A stretch of DNA of 64,000 nucleotides from JAJFJD01 sp965228975 (GCA_965228975.1 OZ245851.1:1550001-1614000); one strand, 5' to 3'. Numbered from the stretch's first letter, positions 26,187-35,289 are shown. The notes: generated by a model from the sequence alone, not told the origin. Numbers and translations are program-made.

Positions 26187-26924
26187 ATGATGTCGGGTGA
26201 CGGCGCAAGGACGGAAAACGGCGCGTGCCTCGGCATCCTGATGCTCGACACCCGATTCCCCAGAATCTTGGGCGACATCGGCAACCCGGATACTTGGTCC
26301 TTTCCCGTCAAGATCCGGATTGTCCCGGATGCGTCGCCGCAACGCGTCGTCCGCGAGGGGGCGGACGGCTTGCTCGATGCATTTTGCGAGGCCGCCGCGG
26401 AATTGGTCGACGAAGGGGTGGACGGGATCGGCACGACCTGCGGGTTCCTGTCGCTGTTCCAGGACGATATCGCGGCCCGCTGCGCCGTGCCGGTCGCGAC
26501 CTCGGCCTTGTTGCAGGCGCCGTTCATTCAACGCCTGTTGGGTCCCCGCAAACGGGTCGGCATTTTGACCATTTCCGCCGACTCACTGACCGATGCGCAC
26601 CTTGCCGCCGCGGGTGTCGCGTCCGATACGCCGGTTATGGGTACGGAAGGCGGCCGCGAATTTTCCCGCGCAATCCTGAACGACGAACCGGAACTGGACA
26701 TCGATCTGGCCCGGCAGGACATCCTGGACGCCGGCGCCGGACTTATCGCCGCGCATCCGGACGTTGGCGCGATCCTTCTCGAATGCACGAACATGGCGCC
26801 GTATTCGAAGCCGCTGCAGGCGTCCACGGGCCTGCCTGTATTCGATATCTATACCTTTCTGACGTGGTTCCAGTCGGCGTTGTCGCCGCGTGACTTTGCG
26901 GCGCATACATCTGTGCCGCGGTAG
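26187..26924 (+). CDS. aspartate/glutamate racemase family protein
   Basis: A 245-aa protein of the Asp/Glu/hydantoin racemase and arylmalonate decarboxylase superfamily. It has two conserved cysteines, one in GIGTTCGFLSLF and one in ILLECTNMAPY, which are the acid/base pair in racemases. Start is ATG 26187 or the next codon; it lies three bases after the IclR stop, so the two are coupled. In this operon it probably acts on the imported compound (racemisation, maleate-type isomerisation or decarboxylation). Which reaction is not decidable from sequence alone. Confidence 0.82.
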   Translation: MMSGDGARTENGACLGILMLDTRFPRILGDIGNPDTWSFPVKIRIVPDASPQRVVREGADGLLDAFCEAAAELVDEGVDGIGTTCGFLSLFQDDIAARCAVPVATSALLQAPFIQRLLGPRKRVGILTISADSLTDAHLAAAGVASDTPVMGTEGGREFSRAILNDEPELDIDLARQDILDAGAGLIAAHPDVGAILLECTNMAPYSKPLQASTGLPVFDIYTFLTWFQSALSPRDFAAHTSVPR

Positions 26925-26979
26925 ACAGTAGGAATAGGTTCCGCGAGAACGGCCTAATTTGGCCGCAATTCGATGCAAA

Positions 26980-29010
26980 ATGGCCCTCGTGGGCGTTCGA
27001 AAATTAATAATTCCAGCGATTTTGGGGCTTGCCGCGCTGGCGGTGGCGGGCGCGGTGTATCTGCGCTCAATCGACTTCGACGTGTACAAGGACGGATTGG
27101 TCCATGAGCTTCGCGCCGCAACCGGGCGCGACGTTTCGATCGACGGTCCGATCTCTTTGGTATACGGGTTCGAGCCGGCCTTCGTGATTCAGGGTATTCG
27201 AATCGGCAACGCGCCATGGGGCAGCCGGGCGGAAATGGCACAGGTCGACCGGGTCGCGGCCCGGATCGATCTCGCGGCGCTCCTGCGCGGGCAATTGCAC
27301 TTTGACCGGCTGCGGTTGACCCAGGCCAATATCTGGCTCGAAACCGACCCGTACGGAAAGGTCAACTGGGTGCTCGCCGGTGATCCGATGACCGCGGGGT
27401 CGGCGTCGGCCGGCGGCGCGGGCGTCAAGCGCACCCTGCTGTCACGGTTGATGATTGGAGGCGTGGAGATCGACGGCGGCCGTGTGACCGTCCGGGACGG
27501 TGAAACCGGTGACGTCCAGGTTATGGCAATTTCGAGCGCCCGGTCATCCGGCGACGGCGTTTCCGGGCCGCTCTCGATGCGGTTGGACGGGCGGTGGAAC
27601 GGGGTGGCGGTGACGCTCGACGGCAGCGCAGGCCCGGCCGAGGCCGGCGCCGGCGCGAATGAAACGGCTTATCCCGTGGATATGATCGGATCGGCGGGCG
27701 CTCTCCGAGTATCCGCGAAGGGCCATATCGAGCGATCGGCCAGCGGTGCCGGGTTCATCGCCAAGATATCTGCCGTATCGGGGACCGCGCCCGACGATTC
27801 AGCCGTGCTCACGCTGGATGGGGATCTCGCCTATAGGGGCGATCGGCTAATGGTCTCGAACCTCCGGATCGCCGCGGGGAAAGACGACGCGGTCGGAACC
27901 ATCACCATAGACCTGAGCAGTCAGACCACCACATTTGATGCTGATATCAAGTCGCCTCGGATCGACGCCGTCTCCCTCTGGGGTGCCCTTCGCGATGGTG
28001 CACTATCCGACTTGGCGGTTCTCGGCTTGTCGCCCGGCGCGCTCTCCGGCGTCAACGGGCGCGTCGGGCTCACTGTCGATGCGCTGTCGCTGGGGCCGGG
28101 CACCCTCCACAATGTGGTTTCGACCATCCGGCTTAAGGATAAGGTGTTGTCATCCGACCGTGTTGCGGCGCGATTTGCCGACAATGCGCTATCCGGATCG
28201 TTTGCCTTGGACTTGCGGGCGCCTGTTCCCGTGGTCTCGATGTCGATGAAGGCGCCCGGGTTCAATGCCGGGCCGTTGCTGCAACAATTGGCGCCAATCG
28301 AGAGTTTCGATGGGCGTATCGCCGTGTCGGCAAAACTCAACTCGACCGGCATGACCGCATCCGATTGGGTCGCCAATGTTCAGGGCGAAGTCCTGCTTGC
28401 GATGGGCCGGGGGCGCCTGCGGATCGCGAATCCAGCGGATGGCCATTTCGATTTCGGATCGGGCGGTCCCTCTATGCTGGCGGGAATGTTGGTCGCCCGC
28501 GAAGGCAGCGGTTCCAAAATCCGGTGCGCCGCCAGCCGGATTGTTCTGCAGGATGGATTGGCGCAGAGTGTCGGGACCGAAATCCACAGCGACGCGGCCC
28601 ATGTCCGCGGTACGGGAAACATCGATTTTCAGGAAGGCCGCTACGCCTTGCGGTTCGTCCCGGCATCCCGGGGGCAGGAATTGCTGGTGCCCACGCCGGT
28701 ATCGATCGGGGGTGGTCTAGCGGAACCCACGCTCAGCACGGACCCGATCGCCGGCAACCGGCGACTGTCGCTCGGGGATGGATTGTCCCCGTTGCGACGG
28801 TGGTTCGAGGGCGTCGTGCGGAAATCCTCGGCGAACGATTGTTTGAAGGCGATTCCGCGATCCCCTGAAAAGCGCCGGACGGTAAAACGGAAACCCCGTC
28901 CGCGCGCTCAACCTGTACGACCGGCACGGCCCGTCATCGCCGAGAATCCGGCGGCAAGATTACCGGTAAAATCCCCTGACCCGATTGAAGAACCGGCCGG
29001 GGCGGAATAA
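26980..29010 (+). CDS. AsmA family protein
   Basis: A 676-aa envelope protein. One N-terminal membrane anchor (about residues 8-30, LIIPAILGLAALAVAGAVYL) is followed by the AsmA opening domain with ATGRDVSIDGPI, IRIGNAPWGSRAEMAQVDRV and GKVNWVLAGDP. The middle is beta-rich. The C-terminal AsmA_2-like part has GRGRLRI and EGRYALRFVPASRG, and the tail is Arg/Pro-rich. AsmA proteins are related to VPS13-like lipid carriers and affect outer-membrane lipid balance. ATG 26980 follows the frame of the conserved start; an upstream TTG is in frame. No clear operon partner. Confidence 0.88.
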   Translation: MALVGVRKLIIPAILGLAALAVAGAVYLRSIDFDVYKDGLVHELRAATGRDVSIDGPISLVYGFEPAFVIQGIRIGNAPWGSRAEMAQVDRVAARIDLAALLRGQLHFDRLRLTQANIWLETDPYGKVNWVLAGDPMTAGSASAGGAGVKRTLLSRLMIGGVEIDGGRVTVRDGETGDVQVMAISSARSSGDGVSGPLSMRLDGRWNGVAVTLDGSAGPAEAGAGANETAYPVDMIGSAGALRVSAKGHIERSASGAGFIAKISAVSGTAPDDSAVLTLDGDLAYRGDRLMVSNLRIAAGKDDAVGTITIDLSSQTTTFDADIKSPRIDAVSLWGALRDGALSDLAVLGLSPGALSGVNGRVGLTVDALSLGPGTLHNVVSTIRLKDKVLSSDRVAARFADNALSGSFALDLRAPVPVVSMSMKAPGFNAGPLLQQLAPIESFDGRIAVSAKLNSTGMTASDWVANVQGEVLLAMGRGRLRIANPADGHFDFGSGGPSMLAGMLVAREGSGSKIRCAASRIVLQDGLAQSVGTEIHSDAAHVRGTGNIDFQEGRYALRFVPASRGQELLVPTPVSIGGGLAEPTLSTDPIAGNRRLSLGDGLSPLRRWFEGVVRKSSANDCLKAIPRSPEKRRTVKRKPRPRAQPVRPARPVIAENPAARLPVKSPDPIEEPAGAE

Positions 29011-29058
29011 ATCTGACGGTAGGACACGTCTTTCAATCTACGATCGGGAACCGCCGTC

Positions 29059-29676
29059 ATGGGCCTTTACGACCGTTACGTGCTGCCACGTCTGTTGCAC
29101 GTGTCGATGAAGGTTCCGGAGGTTCGCCGTCAGCGGGCGCGGATTGTGCCTGCGGCGGCGGGGCGGGTTTTGGAAATCGGCTTCGGCTCCGGTCTCAACC
29201 TGCCGCATTATGGCGCCGCCGTGGTTTCCGTCGACGGGATCGACCCGTCGGCGTCGCTATTGGGCATGGCCGGTTCCGCGGCGGCCCGGGTGCGGTTTCC
29301 GGTAACCCTCCATCACGGCACGGCGGAGGAGCTTCCTTTTGCGCAAGGGGCGTTCGACACTGTGCTGTCGACATGGACCATGTGTTCGATCCCCGATATC
29401 GGCCGTGCGCTGACGGAAATCCGCCGCGTCCTCAAACCCGGCGGCGCGCTTATCTTCATCGAGCACGGGCATGCGCCCGCGCCGGCCGTTGCGCGATGGC
29501 AGTCCCGTTTGGACCCGCTGTGGGGACGGTGCGCCGGGGGCTGCCATCTCAACCGCGACATCGCGGGGCTGGTCGAAGCGGCCGATTTCCGGTTTCGCCG
29601 GCTGGATCAGGGGTATCTCGTGAAGGGGCCGAAATTCCTGACCTGGCATTTCGACGGCGAAGCGGTGCTATCCTAA
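29059..29676 (+). CDS. class I SAM-dependent methyltransferase (METTL7-like)
   Basis: A 205-aa methyltransferase. Motif I is VLEIGFGSGLNLPHY (about residues 37-51), motif II is DGIDPS and post-motif II is FDTVLSTWTMCSIPD. The C-terminal GGCHLNRDI and the closing KGPKFLTWHFDG are typical of the small bacterial phospholipid or thiol methyltransferases related to METTL7 and UbiE. It begins 48 bases after the AsmA gene and might be co-transcribed. The substrate is unknown. Confidence 0.87.
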   Translation: MGLYDRYVLPRLLHVSMKVPEVRRQRARIVPAAAGRVLEIGFGSGLNLPHYGAAVVSVDGIDPSASLLGMAGSAAARVRFPVTLHHGTAEELPFAQGAFDTVLSTWTMCSIPDIGRALTEIRRVLKPGGALIFIEHGHAPAPAVARWQSRLDPLWGRCAGGCHLNRDIAGLVEAADFRFRRLDQGYLVKGPKFLTWHFDGEAVLS

Positions 29677-29954
29677 CCGATACGTGCAGATTTTCCTCAA
29701 TGACTTTTTATGCGATTGCAGGCGTTTGCCGGCTTTCGCGGATATTGTATTAATCAATGATACACGTATAAGGCGTAATAACTCAAACTGTATACAACTG
29801 ATATTGTTAATTTTCAAGGGGTTGGCAAACGAGACGCAATTGTGTAATGTCCGGACAACTGGTGGTCAGGAACACGTTCACAATCCGCGATTAGGGCCTT
29901 GGCCGCTAAATATACCGTTGTAATACACAACGTCAGGTGGACGAATTAGAATAT

Positions 29955-30080
29955 GTGCCGGTCCGGCAGCTCCGGTTAGGATGGCGCCGACTGCAAGGGG
30001 AAAATACAAGAAGCCGGAATAACCGGCACCTTTCCGCATCACTTCCATGGCCTCGACTTGCGTCGAGGCCTTTTATTTTT
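29955..30080 (+). ncRNA. putative structured small RNA
   Basis: GTGCCGGT (29955-29962) pairs perfectly with ACCGGCAC (30022-30029), and the adjoining CCGGC (29963-29967) pairs with GCCGG (30013-30017), leaving a four-base bulge: 13 bp in all, closing a 45-nt loop. Twenty bases later a strong Rho-independent terminator follows. No gene precedes it for 280 bases, so an independent short transcript is plausible. The loop contains a 13-codon frame (MAPTARGKYKKPE) that may be chance. I do not recognise a known riboswitch or RNA family. Confidence 0.4.
30049..30080 (+). terminator. Rho-independent terminator
   Basis: GGCCTCGAC (30049-30057) pairs with GTCGAGGCC (30062-30070) around a TTGC loop, followed by TTTTATTTTT. 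It points in the plus direction only; the convergent prpF-like gene ends at 30099 and gains no T tract from it. Confidence 0.9.
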
Positions 30081-30098
30081 CGAACGGCAAAGCGGGGG

Positions 30099-31280
30099 CT
30101 AGGCCGCCACCTTTCCGTCCGGCGTCAGCTCCGGTACGCGCGACGCGGGCAGGTAGACGAAGCCGTCGAACAGGCGGCGCTGCGTCCGATAGGTCGCGCC
30201 ATATTCGGCATGCCATTCGTTGCCCTTCATGTAGACATTGGATGCCACGGTGATAATGCCCGACGGCTGCATGATGTTGAGATCGTCTTTCGGGTTGTCG
30301 GTCGGGCGTGCGTGCCGGTGAACCAGCGTTCCCTCGATCCGGGACGCCACCGTCGTGCAGATCGAACAGGTGAGGGGCAGTGCCCGATGTGTGTTGCCGG
30401 ACGACAGAATGCGTGCTGTCACGTCGCCGTCCGAGGCGGGATTGGGATCGCCTGAGATGGTCTTGGCATCCTTTGCCGGTGCGATGAAGCCCACGAAGGG
30501 CACGACGGCCAGCGCCTCTTCGGGTGTCTTCGCCAGGCCCATCTGCACCGCGCCGTGGGTCCGAATCGCCTCAAGCTTCGCCATCAGTTCGGCGTCTGCG
30601 TCGATGTCGGCGGGCAATTCGGTTCCCTCCACGCCGAGCGTCGACGCCTCGACGAAGACCACCGGATTGCCGGCATCCACCATGGAGACCTCGATGCGGC
30701 CCAATCCCGGAACGTCCAACTCGTCGAGCGTGTTCCCGGTCGGCAGCAATCGTCCCGTTGCCGCCCCGGCGGGATCCCGGAATTCCAGGCGAACGGGTGA
30801 TCCCGTGCCGGAAACGCCGCGAAGTTCGTAGTCTCCGTCGACCGCCGCGAGACCCTCGTCCAATTCGAAATGGGCATGGATGATCTTCTTCGTGTTGGTG
30901 TTGTGGATCCGTACCATGGCCTTCGTACCGTCTGCCGAGATGATGCCCTCGTCGATCGCGAACGGGCCCATCGCGGCGGACATGTTGCCGCAATTCGCGG
31001 CGTAGCCGACGGTGGCCTTTTGCACGCCGATCTGGGCGAAGGTGTAGTCGATATCGGCATCGGGATGCGACGGCGGCCCGACGACACAAACCTTCGACAG
31101 CGACGAGATGCCACCGCCCATGCCGTTCAACTGGCGGCCGTTCGGGTCCGGCGTGCCCATCGCGGCGAGGAAGATCTTGTCCCACAGCGCGCGGTCGTCG
31201 GGCAGGTCGCCTTGGCGGAACACGATGGCGTTGCTGGTGCCGCCGCGCATGAAGGCGGCTGGGATACGGCGTTGTTTCAT
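30099..31280 (-). CDS. PrpF-family isomerase
   Basis: A 393-aa protein of the PrpF / 4-oxalomesaconate tautomerase family, which moves or flips a double bond in unsaturated tricarboxylic acids (for example methylaconitate or oxalomesaconate). The diaminopimelate-epimerase-like fold shows FMRGGTSNAIVF, NGMGGGISSLSKVCVV and the hallmark AANCGNMSAAMGPFAIDEG. A GGAGGAAAG ribosome site precedes the ATG. It is the last gene of a three-gene operon with an MmgE/PrpD protein and a TcuA-like dehydrogenase, so the likely substrates are aconitate-like acids. Confidence 0.92.
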   Translation of the reverse strand: MKQRRIPAAFMRGGTSNAIVFRQGDLPDDRALWDKIFLAAMGTPDPNGRQLNGMGGGISSLSKVCVVGPPSHPDADIDYTFAQIGVQKATVGYAANCGNMSAAMGPFAIDEGIISADGTKAMVRIHNTNTKKIIHAHFELDEGLAAVDGDYELRGVSGTGSPVRLEFRDPAGAATGRLLPTGNTLDELDVPGLGRIEVSMVDAGNPVVFVEASTLGVEGTELPADIDADAELMAKLEAIRTHGAVQMGLAKTPEEALAVVPFVGFIAPAKDAKTISGDPNPASDGDVTARILSSGNTHRALPLTCSICTTVASRIEGTLVHRHARPTDNPKDDLNIMQPSGIITVASNVYMKGNEWHAEYGATYRTQRRLFDGFVYLPASRVPELTPDGKVAA

Positions 31281-31349
31281 TTGCTTTCCTCCGAACGCGG
31301 GTGTTCCTGCGGGCCTTTCATATGGGGATAGAACCGCCGGGCCATCAGG

Positions 31350-32747
31350 TCAAGGTTGGGCGAAATGCGCCATCAGCGCGGTTGGGTCGGCCGCCTCCGG
31401 CAATCCGTCTACGGCGCGAAAGACCGCGTTGCAATCGAAATCGGGATGGTCGACGGCGGCGAGGGTGCGGAACTTGCGCTCGATCGCATCCTGCGGCATC
31501 GGCCGGTCGGGCGTGCCGTAGGAATCGAGGACGGTCGACCTGCGTTTCTCGCCGTTCTTCAGGGTGACCTCCACCCAACTGCCGAAATGGGACGGAAAGT
31601 GTTGCTCGATCTCCGGATCCTGCTCGGCATCCACGCGGTCCGACAGGTCGAGTATCGCGGGATCGCGCCAATAGGCGTCCGTGTAGGATTCGAATGCGTG
31701 GCGGTCTGCGAGCAGGCTCGTGGCAAGGGCGAAGGGCAAGGCATATTGCGCGGCCATGACCGAATCCGGCCGCCGCATCATGTGCTGGGTCAACATGACC
31801 TCGGGCGCGCCGACACGGATGGATTTTATGTCGTCCGGCGGCGTCGCGAAATCGTCGGTGACCTCGCCGAGCGCATCGATCGTCGAGTGGAACAGGCGGC
31901 AGCACGGATAGGGTTTGAAGCTGATGCGGTGGATCTGCAACGGTTCCTCCGCGGTACGGAGCAGTTTCCGCGGATCGGGTTTGTCGCCGAACAGGTTGCC
32001 GAGCCCGTAGGTGCCGTCGAGTGCGCCGTCCGGCCCGTCGATCCCGCGGCTGGCGAACTCGGCGGCGAGGGTCCCGCTATGGGCGGGGATGCCGCCATGC
32101 AACCGTTTGACGGTGGTGCCCTGCGGATCGTGCGCGAACTGCTTGGAGCCGCCCGCCATGGATAGGACAAGACCCCAGGATCGGCACAGGGTCTGTGCGT
32201 CTTGACCCAAGAGAAGTCCGGCTGCGGTCGTGGCGCCGAAGCAGCCGTAGAGTGCGGTGGAGTGGAATCCCTTATGTACCGTCTCGGACGCGCCCGTGGC
32301 CATGCCCGATCGCGCCATCACCTCGTACCCCGCCGCGATGGCCGCCATCACGTCGGCGCCGGTGCGCTTCTGTGCGGCGCCGGTTGCGAGGGCGGTGGCG
32401 ATGACGACACAGCCGGGATGGCTCAGGGATTCGTCGTGGGTGTCGTCCATTTCAAGGCCGTGCGCGGCCGTCCCGTTGACCAGCGCCGCGACGGGCGCGG
32501 TCGTCCGCATTGGGCTGCCGATTACGATGCAGGGGCCGGTGCCATCGTAATGCCGGGCGTAGTCCTGCAGCGATTGGCTCCACGGCAGCGCGGCGCCGCG
32601 CAGTGCGACGCCCAGATGATCGAGCACGAGGCGTTTGAGTTGGGTGACATCGTTGTCCGACAGGGCGGCGAGGGACAGGCCGCACATCGCCTCCGCGAGT
32701 GCGCGGGTGTGGTCCGTGGCCTGTGCCGTGCCGTCGCCCTGTCGCAT
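31350..32747 (-). CDS. MmgE/PrpD family protein (copy 1)
   Basis: A 465-aa protein of the 2-methylcitrate dehydratase family. Typical features are the N-terminal helical domain with LVLDHLGVALRGAALPW, NGTAAHGLEMDDTHDESLSHPG (the active-site DD-x-H region), VKRLHGGIPAHSGTLAAEF and ISFKPYPCCRLFHSTIDA. Members dehydrate or isomerise hydroxylated di- and tricarboxylates, including 2-methylcitrate and iminodisuccinate. I start at the ATG ending at 32747, 14 bases after the TcuA-like stop; a longer in-frame extension runs antisense-free into that gene but is not family sequence. PrpF follows 69 bases later. Confidence 0.9.
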   Translation of the reverse strand: MRQGDGTAQATDHTRALAEAMCGLSLAALSDNDVTQLKRLVLDHLGVALRGAALPWSQSLQDYARHYDGTGPCIVIGSPMRTTAPVAALVNGTAAHGLEMDDTHDESLSHPGCVVIATALATGAAQKRTGADVMAAIAAGYEVMARSGMATGASETVHKGFHSTALYGCFGATTAAGLLLGQDAQTLCRSWGLVLSMAGGSKQFAHDPQGTTVKRLHGGIPAHSGTLAAEFASRGIDGPDGALDGTYGLGNLFGDKPDPRKLLRTAEEPLQIHRISFKPYPCCRLFHSTIDALGEVTDDFATPPDDIKSIRVGAPEVMLTQHMMRRPDSVMAAQYALPFALATSLLADRHAFESYTDAYWRDPAILDLSDRVDAEQDPEIEQHFPSHFGSWVEVTLKNGEKRRSTVLDSYGTPDRPMPQDAIERKFRTLAAVDHPDFDCNAVFRAVDGLPEAADPTALMAHFAQP

Positions 32748-32761
32748 CGTGTCGCTCTTGC

Positions 32762-34249
32762 CTAGCCTTTCTCGGCTGCGGCGTTGCGGCCCGCGATACG
32801 GCCGAATACCTGTCCTGACACCAGGCCGGTGCCGGCGGGATAGTTGTAGTGGAACAGGTTGCCCACCATCTCGCCGCAGGTGTAGAGGCCGGGGATGACG
32901 CGCCAGTCGGTGCCGATCACCTGTGCGTCCTCGTTGATCTTGAGGCCGCCAAAGGTGAAGGTGATGCCGCCGGTCGCCGCATAGGCTTCGAAGGGCGGCG
33001 AATCCAGCCGGATACCCCAGTTCGTCTTTTCCGGGTTTAGCCCGCTCGTCGAGACGCCGTCCTTTTGCGATGGATCGAAGTTGTCGTCGTCGGCCGCCGC
33101 CGCATTGTATTCGTTCAGCGTTTTGATCGCCTGCGGCTTGTCGTCGATGTCCATCATTTCGACCAGTTCTTCCAGCGTATCGGCCTTCAACGGTTTCTTG
33201 GCGTACTCGTAACGCGGCTCCAGCAGATGCACGGTCTTCTGGTCGAAGATCTGATAGGCCATGCCGCCCGGTTCGTCGAGGATCGCCGCGCCGAACTTGG
33301 CATAGGTGTAGAACTGCGTGTCCTCGCCCTCGTCGACGAAGCGCTTGCCGTTCCGGTTGATCATGACGCCATAGAGATAGGAAAGCCGGTTGCTCTTGTC
33401 GGTCAGCTTGCGGTCGGCGAAGTCGGGCCAGTGGGCGTCGATCGGGGTGGAATGGCGGCCGCTCCATTGGCCGCAGGGCATACCGCCGATCTCCATCGCC
33501 ATGCGCAGGCCGTCGCCCTGGTTGTGGCGCGTGCCACGCACCTTGGCGTGATCCCAGGGCCGCGCGAGATACTGCGCCCGCCACTGGGCGTTGGCCTCGA
33601 AGCCGCCGCAGGCAAGGATAACCGCCTTCGCCGTGACCTCTTTCAGTTCGCCCTTTTCCTGCACGGTGATGCCGACCACGCGCCCGGCCTTGTCCTGGAT
33701 CAGGTTGCGGCCGGTCGACTCGTAGCGGATTTCGCATCCGTCGGCCTCGGCCGCCTTGAACCAGGACGCCGACAACCCGACGCCTTCATGCTCGGCGCGG
33801 ACGATGGCGCCCTTCGGCCAGATGACGACGCCGTTGACCTCGACGCCGGCGATCGACCGGGCCGGTTCCATCGGAATCTTGCCCCGCTCGTGGGCCCAGA
33901 AAACGGTGTCCTTGGAATTCGAGACCAGAACCTTGGAGAGTTCCGGGTCGGTCCGGCCCGCGGTGACGCGCATGAGATCGCCCATGAAATCGTCTTCGGT
34001 ATACGGGGAAACGCCTTCGTAGAAATTCAGATACTCGTCCTCGACGCCGGGCAGCAGCGGCTCGATATCGCGAGGGTTGTCGAAGGCGAACCGCAGGATC
34101 CCACCGCTCCAATGCGTGTTGCCGCCGCGCATGCCCTTCGTTGCCGCCTCCAACACGAGCACTTTGTCCGCGCCGTTTTCGCGCGCCGACATGGCCGCGG
34201 CGAGGGCCGCGTTTCCGGCTCCGACAACGATGACATCATAATCTGGCAT
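32762..34249 (-). CDS. FAD-dependent tricarballylate dehydrogenase-like protein (TcuA-like)
   Basis: A 495-aa flavoprotein of the fumarate reductase/succinate dehydrogenase group, closest in style to TcuA, which oxidises tricarballylate to cis-aconitate. It begins DYDVIVVGAGNAALAAAMSA (FAD site) and continues with GMRGGNTHWSGGILRF. The catalytic core includes HNQGDGLRMAMEIGG and RNGKRFVDEGEDT, and it ends GLYTCGEMVGNLFHYNYPAG. No signal peptide, so cytoplasmic. The TcuB electron carrier that normally reoxidises TcuA is absent from this operon. AGGGAG lies seven bases before the ATG. Confidence 0.9.
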   Translation of the reverse strand: MPDYDVIVVGAGNAALAAAMSARENGADKVLVLEAATKGMRGGNTHWSGGILRFAFDNPRDIEPLLPGVEDEYLNFYEGVSPYTEDDFMGDLMRVTAGRTDPELSKVLVSNSKDTVFWAHERGKIPMEPARSIAGVEVNGVVIWPKGAIVRAEHEGVGLSASWFKAAEADGCEIRYESTGRNLIQDKAGRVVGITVQEKGELKEVTAKAVILACGGFEANAQWRAQYLARPWDHAKVRGTRHNQGDGLRMAMEIGGMPCGQWSGRHSTPIDAHWPDFADRKLTDKSNRLSYLYGVMINRNGKRFVDEGEDTQFYTYAKFGAAILDEPGGMAYQIFDQKTVHLLEPRYEYAKKPLKADTLEELVEMMDIDDKPQAIKTLNEYNAAAADDDNFDPSQKDGVSTSGLNPEKTNWGIRLDSPPFEAYAATGGITFTFGGLKINEDAQVIGTDWRVIPGLYTCGEMVGNLFHYNYPAGTGLVSGQVFGRIAGRNAAAEKG

Positions 34250-34626
34250 TTAGCTTCTCCCTGCATGGTCTAGCGCCATGCTGACCGAATGGTTTGATAA
34301 ATTCGATGATGTGAATGGAACGGCTAATTATGACCATTGCGGGCAACGCGAGCAAATTACGCCGACGGCGGAAGAGCGTTCGTCTGGCGGTCGGGGCAAA
34401 CGTCGCTCTGCCCCGGAAATCGGTGCCTCAGACACAATTGAAACAATTTACCGGCGCATCGGAAACACGCGCGAAACACGGTGTACCTAGCGTGTCGACC
34501 TCTGCCGCGAAGAAGTCGAGCCGCGCAATCCTCGCAGACCGTGTTCGTTTACCGAGGAGGGCGCACAATACCTATCGCGCCGTAGCCGGCGTTTCACGGA
34601 TACGGCCAATTCCGAGGAGACAACAT
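34250..34626. other. divergent intergenic region between tcuA-like operon and peroxiredoxin
   Basis: About 375 bases that must hold promoters for both directions. I see no clear -35/-10 pair or repeat. The peroxiredoxin frame stays open upstream for about 100 codons, but that extension has Arg-rich, non-family sequence and is not counted as coding. Confidence 0.5.
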
Positions 34627-35289
34627 ATGGCTTTGCAACTCGGCGACACTGCGCCGGATTTCGACGTTCCGACCACTGACGGACAGATCAAGTTTCACGA
34701 TTGGATCGACGGATCGTGGGTGATCCTATTTTCGCACCCTAAGGATTTCACTCCCGTGTGCACCACCGAGCTCGGCTACATGGCCAAACTCGCGCCGGAT
34801 TTCGCGAAACGGGGCTGCAAGATCATCGGATTGAGCGTCGATCCCATCACCGACCACGCGCGGTGGATGGACGACATCGAGGCCGTGACCGGGTACAAGC
34901 CGAACTATCCGCTGATCGGCGACAATGAGCTGAAGGTGGCGAAGGCTTACGGGATGTTGCCTGCGGCGGCCGGCGACAGCGCCGAGGGCCGTACGGCGAT
35001 GGACAACCAGACCGTTCGCAATGTGTTCGTGATCGGGCCGGACAAGAAGATCAAGCTGATCCTGGTCTATCCGATGAGCACGGGCCGGAATTTCGACGAA
35101 ATCCTCCGCGTTCTCGATTCACTGCAACTCACCGCCAATCATCAGGTGGCGACGCCGGTGAACTGGAACCAGGGCGAGGACGTGATCATCGTACCGGCGG
35201 TGTCGGACGAGGACGCGAAGAAGAAGTTCCCGGGCGGCTGGACCGCACCCAAGCCGTATATCCGGGTCGTTCCGCAGCCCGGAGCCTGA
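34627..35289 (+). CDS. 1-Cys peroxiredoxin (Prx6 type)
   Basis: A 220-aa thiol peroxidase that reduces H2O2, organic hydroperoxides or peroxynitrite. The peroxidatic Cys45 lies in HPKDFTPVCTTELGYMAK, with the conserved Thr/Pro before it. There is no C-terminal resolving cysteine, and the long C-terminal region (VNWNQGEDVIIVPAVSDEDA, then GGWTAPKPYIRVV) is that of the Prx6 group. GAGGAG precedes the ATG. It is transcribed toward the TetR gene but separated from it by a regulatory palindrome. Confidence 0.95.
   Translation: MALQLGDTAPDFDVPTTDGQIKFHDWIDGSWVILFSHPKDFTPVCTTELGYMAKLAPDFAKRGCKIIGLSVDPITDHARWMDDIEAVTGYKPNYPLIGDNELKVAKAYGMLPAAAGDSAEGRTAMDNQTVRNVFVIGPDKKIKLILVYPMSTGRNFDEILRVLDSLQLTANHQVATPVNWNQGEDVIIVPAVSDEDAKKKFPGGWTAPKPYIRVVPQPGA

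Larger units (their letters stand above)
29677..30098. other. AT-rich non-coding region
   Basis: About 420 bases, much richer in A/T than its surroundings, especially 29700-29930. No frame longer than about 80 codons looks like a protein. An inverted repeat CGTTGT/ACAACG sits near 29918-29934. The 3' third has long-range base pairing and ends with a strong terminator (separate entries). The base composition could reflect acquired DNA or a regulatory region. Confidence 0.5.

Noticed and set aside
32748..33737. long in-frame extension of the MmgE/PrpD gene
   Set aside because: It overlaps the TcuA-like gene in another frame and has no family similarity; the family N-terminus starts at 32747.
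34315..34626. 104-codon N-terminal extension of the peroxiredoxin
   Set aside because: The Arg/Ser-rich extension is not peroxiredoxin sequence, and a strong ribosome site lies directly before ATG 34627.
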